The notes: a model not told the origin generated them from the letters alone. A stretch of 64,000 bases of DNA from Xanthobacter aminoxidans (GCF_023571765.1 NZ_JAMJXC010000014.1:62001-126000); one strand, 5' to 3'; positions 1 through 8,858 are shown, counted from the stretch's first letter. Numbers and translations are program-made.

Positions 1-2
1 GC

Positions 3-386
3 GCCAACGATCCCGACACCCGCCAGGGCAGCATGCCGGCCTTCGGCAAGGACGGCATCCTGCAGAAGCCGGAAATCTCGGCGGTGGCGGACTATGTGCG
101 GACCCTCTCCGGCATCGCCAAGCCCGGCGCAGATTTCGCCAAGGGCAAGGAAGTGTTCGAGGGCAATTGCGCCGCGTGCCACGGCGAGGATGGCAAGGGC
201 AACCAGGAGATGGGCGCCCCCAACCTCACCGACGGCATCTGGCTCTACGGCTCCGACAAGGCCACCATCGAGTATGGTGTCACCAACGGACGCGGCAACG
301 TGATGCCGGCCTGGCACGCGCGCCTCGACCCGACCACGATCAAGGCGCTCACCGTCTACGTCCACTCGCTGGGTGGCGGACGCTGA
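3..386 (+). CDS. ccoP: cbb3-type cytochrome c oxidase subunit III, CcoP (C-terminal part)
   Basis: Only the last 127 codons are in the window; the frame is open to the left edge. CcoP is the membrane-anchored di-haem cytochrome c subunit that feeds electrons to the cbb3 oxidase. The visible part holds the second haem c site, CAACH encoded at 169-183, followed by conserved GEDGKG and a Met-Pro-Ala-Trp stretch (MPAW) that supplies the distal Met ligand. The preceding text (MPAFGKDGIL) is the end of the first cytochrome domain. The immediately following ccoGHIS genes confirm the assignment. The structural genes ccoN, ccoO and ccoQ would lie just upstream, outside the window. Confidence 0.95.
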   Translation, partial: ANDPDTRQGSMPAFGKDGILQKPEISAVADYVRTLSGIAKPGADFAKGKEVFEGNCAACHGEDGKGNQEMGAPNLTDGIWLYGSDKATIEYGVTNGRGNVMPAWHARLDPTTIKALTVYVHSLGGGR

Positions 387-393
387 GCCTGAA

Positions 394-416
394 GTCCGGG
401 GCTTTCCGCCCCGGAC
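394..416 (+). terminator. Stem-loop just after ccoP
   Basis: A perfect 9 bp stem (GTCCGGGGC / GCCCCGGAC) with a 5 nt loop begins 7 bases after the ccoP stop. There is no T tract, so it may act as an mRNA-stabilising 3' hairpin or attenuator rather than a true terminator. Confidence 0.5.
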
Positions 417-482
417 GCGCCCACCGGCCAGTCTTCCGGGCGGACACGCGCACCGCCCGGATTGGCCGAGAGGCGCAGATGC

Positions 483-520
483 CAAAAGGTCGCGCGACCA
501 AACGTCGGCGCGACCTTTTG
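483..520 (+). terminator. Long stem-loop between ccoP and ccoG, likely terminator
   Basis: A perfect 13 bp inverted repeat (CAAAAGGTCGCGC / GCGCGACCTTTTG) with a 12 nt loop. The right arm ends in a T run, as in rho-independent terminators whose U tract pairs with an A tract. It would separate the ccoNOQP transcript from ccoG, so ccoG probably has its own promoter to the right of it. Confidence 0.6.
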
Positions 521-535
521 CTTTGGGGATCACAT

Positions 536-559
536 CTACATTCTAAGATATGAATGTAG
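536..559. promoter_or_regulatory. Palindromic operator, ArsR/SqrR/BigR-like, ahead of ccoG
   Basis: CTACATTC and GAATGTAG form a perfect 8 bp inverted repeat around an 8 bp AT-rich centre (TAAGATAT). It therefore contains ATTC-N8-GAAT, the pattern I recall for SqrR/BigR-type sulfide-sensing ArsR regulators. It sits about 100 bp before the ccoG start, just after the ccoP-side hairpin. No FNR/FixK box (TTGAT-N4-ATCAA) was seen in this interval. The identity of the regulator is inference. Confidence 0.5.
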
Positions 560-657
560 TGCAGCAGAACGGAGACGGGGGTCTTCGCGTCTGCGCCCGA
601 GGGGCACGGCCCCGACACGTATGGCCGGTCCGTCTTGACCGGCGAACCGCGGTGAAG

Positions 658-2124
658 ATGATGACTGCCCTGTCCACCAAGTCCGAGGACAAGAAGGCCC
701 CCGTGGTCGTGAGCGGCGACGACGACATCCCGCTCTACGAAGCCCGGCGCCAGATCTATCCCCAGAGCGTCCACGGTCGCTTCCGCACCATCAAGTGGGT
801 TTTGCTCGGGATCACCCTCGGCATCTACTATCTGCTGCCGTTCGTGCGCTGGGACCGCGGGCCGGACGCGCCCAATCAGGCCGTGCTCATCGATTTCCCG
901 GCCCGCCGCTTCTACTTTTTCTTCCTCGAGATCTGGCCCCAGGAATTCTATTACGTCGCCGGCCTGCTCATCCTCTCCGCGCTCATCCTGTTCCTGATGA
1001 ACGCGGTGGCCGGCCGCGTCTGGTGCGGCTATCTCTGCCCGCAGACGGTGTGGACCGACCTGTTCATGGCCGTGGAGCGCCTGATCGAGGGCGACCGCCG
1101 CGAGCGGATGATTTCCGATGCCGCGCCGTGGACCATGGAGAAGGTCGCCCACAAGACGCTGAAGCACTCCGTCTGGCTGTTGATCGCCTGGTGGACCGGC
1201 GGCGCCTGGGTGCTCTATTTCGCCGATGCGCCCACTCTGGTGGTGGAACTCGCCACCTTCCAGGCGCCCGCCATGGCCTACATGTCCATCGCGGTTTTGA
1301 CCTTCACCACCTATGCCCTCGCCGGCCACATGCGCGAGCAGGTCTGCACCTATATGTGCCCGTGGCCGCGCATCCAGGCCGCGCTGACCGACGAATACGC
1401 GCTCAACGTCACCTATCTCTACGATCGCGGCGAACCCCGCGGCTCGGTGAAGAAGGCGGCTGTGCTGCGCGAGAAGGGGCTGCCCGCCGGCGACTGCGTG
1501 GATTGCGGCCAGTGCGTCGCGGTGTGTCCCACGGGCGTCGACATCCGCCACGGTCTCCAGCTGCCCTGCATCCAGTGCGGCCTGTGCATCGATGCCTGCA
1601 ACACGGTGATGCATAAGATCGGCCGCCCGGGGAACCTCATCACCTATGAGAGCGAGGCGAATCTTGAGGCGCGCGCCGCCGGCAAGCCCTTCGTCCAGCG
1701 CATCCTGCGCCCGCGCACCATCCTCTACGGCGTGCTGATCGCCCTCGTTTCCGGCCTCATGCTCACCGCGCTGATCGGGCGCTCGACGGAAGGCGTCGCC
1801 GCCATCCACGACCGCAACCCGCTGTTTGTGCGGCTCTCCAGCGGTGCGATCCGCAATGCCTACACCATCCGCCTCATCAACAAGAAGCTGGAGGAGCGGA
1901 CCTTCATCCTCTCCGTCGAGGGCGTTCCCGACGCCAGCCTCGAAGTGATCGGCGACAATGCGGACGGCCTCACCATCGGCCCGGACCAGACGCGGGAGGT
2001 GCGCGTGCTCGTCACCACCGGCGACAAGCTTCCGCCCGCGGCTTCCCTGCCGGTGACGTTCCGCATCCGCGACAAGGCCTCCGGCCTGTCGGCCTCCGTC
2101 ACCGACCATTTCATCGGCCCCTGA
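658..2124 (+). CDS. ccoG: Cytochrome c oxidase accessory protein CcoG (FixG)
   Basis: Membrane-bound polyferredoxin needed for cbb3 oxidase biogenesis; family members are implicated in copper reduction for CcoI/CcoA-dependent metal supply. The protein has N-terminal membrane helices, the CGYLCPQTVW and CTYMCPWPR motifs, then two 4Fe-4S clusters (CVDCGQCVAVCP starting near residue 281 and CIQCGLCIDAC), a further membrane helix and an Ig-like C-terminal domain. An upstream ATG at 550 is in frame but lies inside the operator palindrome and encodes an unconserved leader. ATG 658 (or the adjacent 661) follows GGTGAAG and matches the family N-terminus. Length (488 residues) is normal. Confidence 0.95.
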   Translation: MMTALSTKSEDKKAPVVVSGDDDIPLYEARRQIYPQSVHGRFRTIKWVLLGITLGIYYLLPFVRWDRGPDAPNQAVLIDFPARRFYFFFLEIWPQEFYYVAGLLILSALILFLMNAVAGRVWCGYLCPQTVWTDLFMAVERLIEGDRRERMISDAAPWTMEKVAHKTLKHSVWLLIAWWTGGAWVLYFADAPTLVVELATFQAPAMAYMSIAVLTFTTYALAGHMREQVCTYMCPWPRIQAALTDEYALNVTYLYDRGEPRGSVKKAAVLREKGLPAGDCVDCGQCVAVCPTGVDIRHGLQLPCIQCGLCIDACNTVMHKIGRPGNLITYESEANLEARAAGKPFVQRILRPRTILYGVLIALVSGLMLTALIGRSTEGVAAIHDRNPLFVRLSSGAIRNAYTIRLINKKLEERTFILSVEGVPDASLEVIGDNADGLTIGPDQTREVRVLVTTGDKLPPAASLPVTFRIRDKASGLSASVTDHFIGP

Positions 2125-2150
2125 GCGGGCCGCACGAAGGGAAACACACC

Positions 2151-2669
2151 ATGGCTCGAGCCTCTGCCCCGGCCGCCACCCCCCCGAAGGCACCGCGCGA
2201 ACTGACCGGCCGCGCGGTGCTCGCCATCCTCCTCGCCTTCTTCGGCGTGGTCATCGGCGTCAACGTCATCATGGCGCGCTTCGCCGTCACCACCTTCGCG
2301 GGGGTGGAGACCGAAAGCTCCTACAAGGCCGGCCTTGCCTTCACCGCCGAGCATCAGGCGGCCGAGCGGCAGGCGGCCATGCACTGGAAGGTGGATGTGT
2401 CGCTCGGCTCGCTCGGCGGCGGCGCCCGCGAGGTCAACATCGTGGTGCGCGACGCCAATGGAAAGCCGCTCACCAACCTCGTCGCCGACGGCGAGCTTGC
2501 CCATCCCACCGACGCCCGCCGCGATGTGGCGCTGGACCTCGAACCGCTGGGCGACGGCCGCTACCGCGCCCGGACCCAGGCCGGCGCCGGCCAGTGGGAT
2601 CTGGTGATTGATTTTGCGCAAGGCGGCGAGCGGGTCTTCCGGTCCAAGAATCGTGTGCAGCTTCCGTAA
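2151..2669 (+). CDS. ccoH: FixH/CcoH family cbb3 oxidase assembly protein
   Basis: 172 residues with one membrane helix at about residues 21-45 and a periplasmic beta-rich domain, the usual plan of CcoH/FixH. The family stabilises cbb3 assembly intermediates and associates with the oxidase. It follows ccoG by 26 bp with a good Shine-Dalgarno (AAGGGAAAC) and precedes ccoI, the canonical ccoGHIS order. The domain begins SSYKAGLAF, typical of the family. Confidence 0.9.
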   Translation: MARASAPAATPPKAPRELTGRAVLAILLAFFGVVIGVNVIMARFAVTTFAGVETESSYKAGLAFTAEHQAAERQAAMHWKVDVSLGSLGGGAREVNIVVRDANGKPLTNLVADGELAHPTDARRDVALDLEPLGDGRYRARTQAGAGQWDLVIDFAQGGERVFRSKNRVQLP

Positions 2670-2886
2670 GCCGCTTAAACGGGCAACCGGCATCCTCCGG
2701 GCCTCCCGAGGCGGCATCGAGACTGCCGGGCGGCTACCGTCCAGTGCCGTCCGTGCCTTGGGTACGAGAGGCTGGGCGGCTCGTCGCGCCGCCGGCCTGT
2801 CGTACTCTTTTTATTTCATGGCACGGTGCTGATCCGTGTTGCGGGCTGAGCCCGCACCCCTCCCTGCAGCCCCCGGGGACCTGAAG

Positions 2887-5115
2887 ATGTCTGAGGCGAT
2901 CGACTATTCCATCTTCGTCGGCACGTCCGAGGACGGTCTGGCGCAGATGAGCCTCGCCATCGACGGCATCGATTGCGCCGCCTGCATCGGCGAGATCGAG
3001 AACGGGGTGAAGGCGCTGCCCGGCGTGGTGCGCGCCCGCCTCAACTACTCGACCCACCGCCTCACCGTCGCCTGGTCGGAAGGCACCTCGCCGGACCGGG
3101 TGGTGGGGCAGCTGGAGGCGCTCGGCTACCGCGCCCATCCCTTCGCCGGCCGGGCGGAGGAGAGCGAGGCGCGGCACGCCCGCTGGCTGCTGCGCTGCCT
3201 CGGCGTCGCGGGCTTTGCGGCCATGAACATCATGCTGCTGTCGGTCTCGGTGTGGTCGGGCAATGTCACCGACATCACCCCCGAGACGCGTGATTTCTTC
3301 CACTGGATCTCCGCGCTCATCGCGCTGCCAGCGGCGGCCTATGCGGGGCAGCCCTTCTTCCAGAGCGCGGTCAGGGCCATCCGCTCCGGCCGGCTGAACA
3401 TGGACGTGCCGATCACCATCGGCGTCACGCTGGCGCTGGGCATGAGCGTGCTGGAAACGGCCATGAGCCAGCCCCACGCCTATTTCGACAGCGCCATCAT
3501 GCTGCTGTTCTTCCTCCTCGCCGGCCGCTACCTCGATCACGAGGCGCGCCGGCGCACCCGGGCCACGGCTGGCAACATCGCCGCGCTTCGGGGCGAGATG
3601 GCCCATCGCATCGGCGCCGACGGCGTGCCCGTGCTGGTGCCGGTGCAGGCGCTCCAGCCGGGCGACACCATCCTCATCCATCCCGGCGAGCGGGTGGCGG
3701 CGGACGGCGTCGTCGCCTCCGGCCTCTCGGCGGTGGACGAAAGCCTCGTCACCGGCGAGACGCTGCCCCGGGCGCTCAAGGCGGGAGATCACGTCTATGC
3801 CGGCAGCCTCAACGGCGAGGGCGCGCTGCACCTCACCGTCACCGCCGGCGGCGAGAACACCCTGGTGGACGACGTGCAGCGGCTGCTCGACGGCGCTCTG
3901 GCCGAGAAGGGCGCCTATGTGCGCCTCGCCGACCGGGTGGCGCGGCTCTATGCGCCGATGGTGCACCTCACCGCCCTGGTCTCGGCCATCGGCTGGCTGC
4001 TGGCGGGCTCCGGGCTGCACGATGCGGTGATGATCGCGGTGGCCGTGCTCATCATCACCTGCCCCTGCGCGCTGGCGCTCGCCGTGCCGGCGGTGCAGGT
4101 GACGGCGACGGGAAGGCTGTTCCGCGCCGGGATGCTCATCAATGCCGGCGACATGCTGGAGCGCCTCGCCGCCGTGGACACGGTGGTGTTCGACAAGACC
4201 GGCACCCTGACCCTGCCCGAGCCGGCGCTGGCCTTGCCGAGCGGCGCCGATCCGGACCTGGTGGCGCTGGCCGGCCGGCTGGCCCTGTCGAGCCGTCATC
4301 CGCTCGCCGGCGTCATCGCCGCACGGGCGAAGGGGCCGGCGCTGGAGCATGTCACCGAGGTGAGCGGGCAGGGCATCGAGGCGATCATCGAGGGACGACG
4401 CGCCCGTCTCGGCAGCCTCTCCTTCTGCGAGGCCGTGGCTCCCGCCGATCTGCCCGCCGACGCCTCACTCATCGCCTTCCGCCATGGGGAGAAAGTGCTC
4501 GTCATGGGCGTCGCCCAGGCGCTGCGGCCCGATGCGTGCGAGGTGGTCGCCGAGCTGAAGGCGCGTGGTCTCGACGTGCGCATCCTCTCGGGCGATCGTC
4601 CCGCCGCCGTGGCCCCGGTCGCCGTGGCGCTCGGCATTGCGCAGGCCGAAGCCGGCCTCAAGCCCGCCGACAAGATCGCCGCGCTGGACGCCCTCAAGGC
4701 CGAGGGCCGCCGCGTGCTCATGGTCGGCGACGGCCTCAACGACGCGCCAGCCCTTGCGGCGGCGGCCGTGTCCCTCTCGCCTGCGACCGGTGCGGCCGTC
4801 ACCCAGGCCCATGCGGACGCGGTGTTCCTCGGCCGCCGGCTGTGGCCCGTGCTCGCCGCGGTGGACGGTGCCCGCACGGCGGCGCGGCTCATGCGGCAGA
4901 ACCTCGCCATTGCGGTCGGCTACAACATCATCGCGGTGCCGCTCGCCATCGCCGGCTTCGTGACGCCGCTGGTGGCGGCGCTCGCCATGTCCGGCTCTTC
5001 CATCCTTGTGACCGTGAACGCCTTGCGCGCGGCCCGTCCCGGGCGCAAGGAAGAGGCGGTGGGGGATGACAGCGCGACGGGCGAAGCCGGTGCGCTCACG
5101 GAGGTGGCGGCGTGA
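2887..5115 (+). CDS. ccoI: Cu-translocating P1B-type ATPase CcoI (FixI)
   Basis: P-type ATPase that delivers copper for the CcoN catalytic centre. From the ATG at 2887 (preceded by GGGGAC) it is 742 residues. It has an N-terminal heavy-metal domain with GIDCAAC near residue 26, the intramembrane metal site CPC at 392-394, the phosphorylation motif DKTGTLT at about 436, and the hinge GDGLNDAP at about 614. An in-frame GTG at 2836 would add 17 unconserved residues. The 217 bp before it is an unusually long gap for this operon, so an internal promoter is possible. Its stop overlaps ccoS by 4 bp. Confidence 0.95.
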   Translation: MSEAIDYSIFVGTSEDGLAQMSLAIDGIDCAACIGEIENGVKALPGVVRARLNYSTHRLTVAWSEGTSPDRVVGQLEALGYRAHPFAGRAEESEARHARWLLRCLGVAGFAAMNIMLLSVSVWSGNVTDITPETRDFFHWISALIALPAAAYAGQPFFQSAVRAIRSGRLNMDVPITIGVTLALGMSVLETAMSQPHAYFDSAIMLLFFLLAGRYLDHEARRRTRATAGNIAALRGEMAHRIGADGVPVLVPVQALQPGDTILIHPGERVAADGVVASGLSAVDESLVTGETLPRALKAGDHVYAGSLNGEGALHLTVTAGGENTLVDDVQRLLDGALAEKGAYVRLADRVARLYAPMVHLTALVSAIGWLLAGSGLHDAVMIAVAVLIITCPCALALAVPAVQVTATGRLFRAGMLINAGDMLERLAAVDTVVFDKTGTLTLPEPALALPSGADPDLVALAGRLALSSRHPLAGVIAARAKGPALEHVTEVSGQGIEAIIEGRRARLGSLSFCEAVAPADLPADASLIAFRHGEKVLVMGVAQALRPDACEVVAELKARGLDVRILSGDRPAAVAPVAVALGIAQAEAGLKPADKIAALDALKAEGRRVLMVGDGLNDAPALAAAAVSLSPATGAAVTQAHADAVFLGRRLWPVLAAVDGARTAARLMRQNLAIAVGYNIIAVPLAIAGFVTPLVAALAMSGSSILVTVNALRAARPGRKEEAVGDDSATGEAGALTEVAA

Positions 5116-5306
5116 ACGTCCTCGTCTATCTCGTGCCCCTCGCGCTGCTGCTCGGCCTCGGCGGCCTGTTCGCCTTCCTGTGGAGCCTCAAGAGCGGGCA
5201 GTATGACGATCTCGACGGCGCGGCCGTTCGGGTGCTCTCCGACGACGACCTGCCGGACAGTGCAAGACCCGCGTCCAGTGCCGCGCCGGAAAGGCACCAC
5301 TCGTGA
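5112..5306 (+). CDS. ccoS: cbb3 oxidase maturation protein CcoS
   Basis: A 64-residue protein with one N-terminal membrane helix (residues about 2-25) followed by WSLKSGQYDDLDG, the hallmark of CcoS/FixS. CcoS is required to load metal and haem cofactors into the oxidase. The GTG start overlaps the ccoI stop (GTGA), and its own stop overlaps the next gene in the same way, so ccoI-ccoS-5303 are translationally coupled. Confidence 0.95.
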   Translation: MNVLVYLVPLALLLGLGGLFAFLWSLKSGQYDDLDGAAVRVLSDDDLPDSARPASSAAPERHHS

Positions 5307-6427
5307 GGCGCGCCGCGCCCGCTCCCGAGCCCCGCGCGGGGATGCTGGTCTGCGTCTGCGACCCGCAGCTCGACGCTCCGGCCAATGACAACGGCCCCCG
5401 TGCCGTCTCCACCTTCGGCCTCGCGGTGGGCTTCGCCTTCGCCGTGCTGGCGCAGACGGTGGCTTCCGCCGCCTTGCCGCTGGCCGGTGCGCAGTTGGCC
5501 CCCCGGCCGGAACTGGTGACATGGCCGTTCGCCGCCCTACTGCTCGGCGCGGCGCTCGCCTCCTTCCCCGCCTCCTTCCTGCGCGATGCCTTCGGCCGGC
5601 GCACCGGCTTTGCGCTCGGCGCCTCGGTGGGCATCGCCGGCGGCGCCCTGCTGGTGGCGGCGCTGATCCAGCGGCAGTTCGCCTGGGCCTGCCTTGGTGC
5701 CCTCTGGCTCGGCATGGCGCAGGGCTTCTCCTTCTTCTACCGGCACGAGGCGGCCGCCGCGAGCGGGCGGCCCGCCGCCGCCACGGCCGGGGTGCTGGCT
5801 GGTGGCCTCCTCGCGGCTGTGGCCGGGCCGACGCTGGCGGGCTTCGCCGAAAGCCTCGCCGCCCCCTTCTTCCTGGTCGGCGCGGCTGCGTTGGCGGCGC
5901 TGGCGCACACCTGCTCGCTGGGCGTCGCGGTGATGCTGGCGGACGATCCCACTTCCACCTTCCGCCCCAAGGTGACGGCGCCCCTCTCGGCCATCGTGTG
6001 GCCGACGCTGGTGGCCGGCACGGCGTGGTTCGGCATGAACGCCGTCATGTCCGGGGCGCCGCTGGCGCTGGTGGGCTGCGGCATCGGCGGGGCGGCGGTG
6101 TTCGGCTTCATCGCTTTGCACGTCGCGGCCATGTATGCGCCCGCCGTCCCGCTGGCCCTCGCCGGGGACCGCCTGCCGCCGCTGGCCATCGCGCTGACGG
6201 GCGTCGTGCTCGTCGCCATCGGCGTGCCGCTGCAGCGGCTCGCGACGCCGGAGAGCATCACGGCGGCGCTGATCTGCGTCGGCGCCGGCTGGTCCGTCGC
6301 CACGGTGGGGGCGACCGCCTGGATCTACCAGTCCGGCCAGCCGAGCCGCCTCGCTCTGGCGCTCCATGACGGCGGCCTGTTTGCCCTCGCCATCTGCGGC
6401 GCGCTCACCGGCTACCTGCTGGCCTGA
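5303..6427 (+). CDS. ccoA: CcoA-like MFS copper importer
   Basis: A 374-residue integral membrane protein of the major facilitator type, starting at a GTG that overlaps the ccoS stop. It carries MNAVM (M245, M249) and HVAAM (H273, M277). These are the MxxxM and HxxxM copper-binding motifs known from Rhodobacter capsulatus CcoA, and their spacing (28 residues from first Met to His) equals that recalled for M233/H261 there. CcoA imports copper for cbb3 assembly, which fits its coupling to ccoIS. The N-terminal 35 residues contain a Cys pair (CVC) and are probably cytoplasmic. A translation start further in is possible. Confidence 0.82.
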   Translation: MRRAAPAPEPRAGMLVCVCDPQLDAPANDNGPRAVSTFGLAVGFAFAVLAQTVASAALPLAGAQLAPRPELVTWPFAALLLGAALASFPASFLRDAFGRRTGFALGASVGIAGGALLVAALIQRQFAWACLGALWLGMAQGFSFFYRHEAAAASGRPAAATAGVLAGGLLAAVAGPTLAGFAESLAAPFFLVGAAALAALAHTCSLGVAVMLADDPTSTFRPKVTAPLSAIVWPTLVAGTAWFGMNAVMSGAPLALVGCGIGGAAVFGFIALHVAAMYAPAVPLALAGDRLPPLAIALTGVVLVAIGVPLQRLATPESITAALICVGAGWSVATVGATAWIYQSGQPSRLALALHDGGLFALAICGALTGYLLA

Positions 6428-6475
6428 ATCGTCCCGGAGCGGTAGGCAGGGGGAGACGAACCCCGGAGCCTCGCC

Positions 6476-7231
6476 GTGACCCATCCCTTCGCCCTCGATG
6501 GACAGACCGCCCTCGTCACCGGCTCGGCCTCCGGCCTCGGCTTCGAGATGGCGCTGGCGCTGGCGCAGGCCGGCGCCCATGTGCTGGTGAACGGGCGCCA
6601 TGCCGAGCGGCTGGGCGCCGCCGTCACCGCCATCATCCGCAAGGGCGGCAAGGCGGAACCCTTCCTGCTCGACGTGTTCGACGCGGCGGCGGTGGATGCG
6701 GTCCTGGCCAAGGCCCCGCCCATCCACATCCTCGTCAACAATGCCGGCGCCCGCGACCGCCGCGCCTTCCTCGACATGGAGGATGCCGACTTCCGCCGGC
6801 TGGTGGAGGTGGACCTCCTCGCCCCCGCTCATCTCACCCGGCAGGTGGCGCGGGGCATGGTGGCGCGCAAGGCGGGCGGGCGCGTCATCAACATCACCTC
6901 CATCGCCGGGCCGCTCTCCCGCGCCGGGGATGCCGCCTACACCACGGCCAAGGGCGGGCTGGAGGCGCTGACCCGCGCGCTCGCCGCCGATCTCGGCCCG
7001 CACGGCATCACGGTGAACGCCATCGCCCCCGGCTACATGCTCACGGCCGCCAACGAGGCGCAGTCGCGCGACCAGACGCTCAGGGAATGGCTCTCCCGCC
7101 GCACCTCGCTCGGCCGTTGGGGGCATCCGGAGGAGGTGGCGGGGGCGGCGGTGTTCCTCGCCTCGCCGGCGGCCTCCTACATCACCGGCCAGATCCTGGC
7201 GGTGGATGGGGGCTATATGGCCCACTTCTGA
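6476..7231 (+). CDS. SDR family oxidoreductase (gluconate 5-dehydrogenase-like)
   Basis: 251-residue classical short-chain dehydrogenase: the nucleotide-binding TGSASGLG (15-22), NNAG (88-91), catalytic Ser142 and Tyr155-x3-Lys159. The C-terminal GQILAVDGGY is typical. The N-terminus (PFALDGQTALVTGSASGLG) resembles gluconate 5-dehydrogenase/3-ketoacyl reductase-like SDRs; the substrate cannot be read from sequence. The GTG start lies 48 bp after the CcoA-like gene and could be cotranscribed. It converges on trkH with an 8 bp gap. Confidence 0.85.
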   Translation: MTHPFALDGQTALVTGSASGLGFEMALALAQAGAHVLVNGRHAERLGAAVTAIIRKGGKAEPFLLDVFDAAAVDAVLAKAPPIHILVNNAGARDRRAFLDMEDADFRRLVEVDLLAPAHLTRQVARGMVARKAGGRVINITSIAGPLSRAGDAAYTTAKGGLEALTRALAADLGPHGITVNAIAPGYMLTAANEAQSRDQTLREWLSRRTSLGRWGHPEEVAGAAVFLASPAASYITGQILAVDGGYMAHF

Positions 7232-7239
7232 GGCGCGCC

Positions 7240-8748
7240 TCAGCGCACCCAGAAGCGCGGCATGAACAGCACCAGCACGGTGAGGATCTCGAGCCGCCCC
7301 AGCATCATGGCGGCGGTCAGCAGCCACAAGGCGGGATCGGGCAGGCCGCCGAAATTGGAGGCCGGCCCCACCACAGGACCGAGGCCCGGCCCCACATTGG
7401 CGAGGCAGGCGATGGCCGCCGAGAAGGCGGTGCGCAGATCGAGCCCCATCGCGTTCAGCGCGACGCCCACCAGGAAGAAGGTGAGGAGATAGAGGAAGAC
7501 GAAGGAGAGCACCGAGCCCACCACGTCGTCAGACACCGGCGCCCCGCCATAGCGGATGGGGAAGATGCCGGCCCGGAACGAGATGCGCTTCAGGTGCTGG
7601 CGGATGGCCTTGGCGGTGATGGCGAGCCGGAGCGCCTTCAGCCCGCCCGAGGTGGAGCCGGTGCAGCCGCCGAGGAACATGAGCACGAAGAAGAGGGCAT
7701 CCGAGAACGGGCCCCAGTTGGTGTAGTCCACCGACATGAAGCCGGTGGTGGAAATGAGCGAACTCACCGTGAACAGCGCGCTGCGCAGCGCCATCTCGCC
7801 GCTGGCGATGCCCTGTAGGCTCTGCTGGGCGAAGGACAGCAGCGTGAACACGCCGACGATGGCGAGGAAGACCCGCACCTCGGGATTGGTGAACAGCCGG
7901 CTCGCATCCCCCGACAGCGCCCGCACATAGAGCGGGAAGGGCAGGGCCGCGGCGAGCATGAAGACGATGGCCACATAGTCCACCGCCGGGCTGGCGAACA
8001 CCGAGAGCGAGGAATCCGAATTGGCGAAGCCGCCACTCGACAAAGTGGACATGGCGAGCGTCACCGCATCGAACGGCTTGAGGCCCGCCGCCAGATAGCA
8101 CCCGGCGCAGATGACGGTGAGCAGCACGTAGGCCTGGAGCAGGCGCTTGGCGATGCTGCCCGCGCGCGGCAGGAACTTGTCGGACTTGTCGGAGGATTCG
8201 GTGCGGAACAGCTGCATCCCGCCGATGGAGAGCACCGGCATCACGGCGATGGCGATGGCGATGATGCCGATGCCGCCGAACCAGTGCAGCAGCGCCCGCC
8301 ACAGGAGGATGCCCGGCGACATGGCGTCGAGCCCCGACATGACACTGGCGCCGGTGGTGGTGAGGCCGGACATGCTCTCGAACATGGCCCGCGTGAAGGA
8401 GAGGCGCGAAGACCCCCACATGAGCGGCAGCGCGGCGAACACCGAGAGCACCACCCAGACCGAGGTGGTGAGCACGAAGGCCTGACGCAGATCGAGCTTG
8501 CGGGTGAGCTGGCCGCGCCCGGTCATCCACAGGAGCACGCCGACGAAGATGGTGACGGCGGCCGAGCCGACGAAAGCCGCGCCGGCGAACGTCTCCCGGC
8601 TGTTGGCGCGGGCGGCGAAATCGGCCACGGCGGGCGCCAGCATGGCGGCGCCGAGGATGGCGAGCAGGATGCCGAGCGTGGCCGCGACCGGGCGCAGGCT
8701 GAGGACCGATACGGCCTCGGCCTCCACGGTGGGAATGCCCGCGTGCAT
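7240..8748 (-). CDS. trkH: TrkH family potassium uptake protein
   Basis: 502-residue membrane subunit of a Trk-type K+ (or Na+-coupled) uptake system. The four selectivity-filter loops of the MPM repeats are visible: TTTGAS, SSGGF, STTGF and NVGPG. It also has the GGCTGSTSGGLK segment typical of TrkH. Its cytosolic regulator TrkA is not in the window. ATG at 8748 is followed by a short variable N-terminus before the first helix. Confidence 0.93.
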   Translation of the reverse strand: MHAGIPTVEAEAVSVLSLRPVAATLGILLAILGAAMLAPAVADFAARANSRETFAGAAFVGSAAVTIFVGVLLWMTGRGQLTRKLDLRQAFVLTTSVWVVLSVFAALPLMWGSSRLSFTRAMFESMSGLTTTGASVMSGLDAMSPGILLWRALLHWFGGIGIIAIAIAVMPVLSIGGMQLFRTESSDKSDKFLPRAGSIAKRLLQAYVLLTVICAGCYLAAGLKPFDAVTLAMSTLSSGGFANSDSSLSVFASPAVDYVAIVFMLAAALPFPLYVRALSGDASRLFTNPEVRVFLAIVGVFTLLSFAQQSLQGIASGEMALRSALFTVSSLISTTGFMSVDYTNWGPFSDALFFVLMFLGGCTGSTSGGLKALRLAITAKAIRQHLKRISFRAGIFPIRYGGAPVSDDVVGSVLSFVFLYLLTFFLVGVALNAMGLDLRTAFSAAIACLANVGPGLGPVVGPASNFGGLPDPALWLLTAAMMLGRLEILTVLVLFMPRFWVR

Positions 8749-8796
8749 GATCTCCCCTCTCGCCCGGTTCGCTGCAACGTCAATAAAGGACAGGGG

Positions 8797-8848
8797 CCAA
8801 AAAAAGCTAAAGCCGAAAAGGCCAAGGCTGAAAAAGGTTAAAGCTGAA
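8797..8848. repeat. Short A-rich imperfect tandem repeat
   Basis: Three imperfect 15-16 bp units of the form AAAAAGCTAAAGCCG lie between trkH and apaG. On the plus strand they would read Lys-Ala-Lys-Ala-Glu. No supported gene uses them. Confidence 0.5.
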
Positions 8849-8858
8849 CAGGTTTCCC

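Noticed and set aside
387-657. FNR/FixK box ahead of ccoG
   Set aside because: No TTGAT-N4-ATCAA type sequence was found; the palindrome present is of another type.
349-2193. 614-codon open frame opposite ccoG
   Set aside because: Antisense of a clearly conserved gene; the translated product has no recognisable domain.
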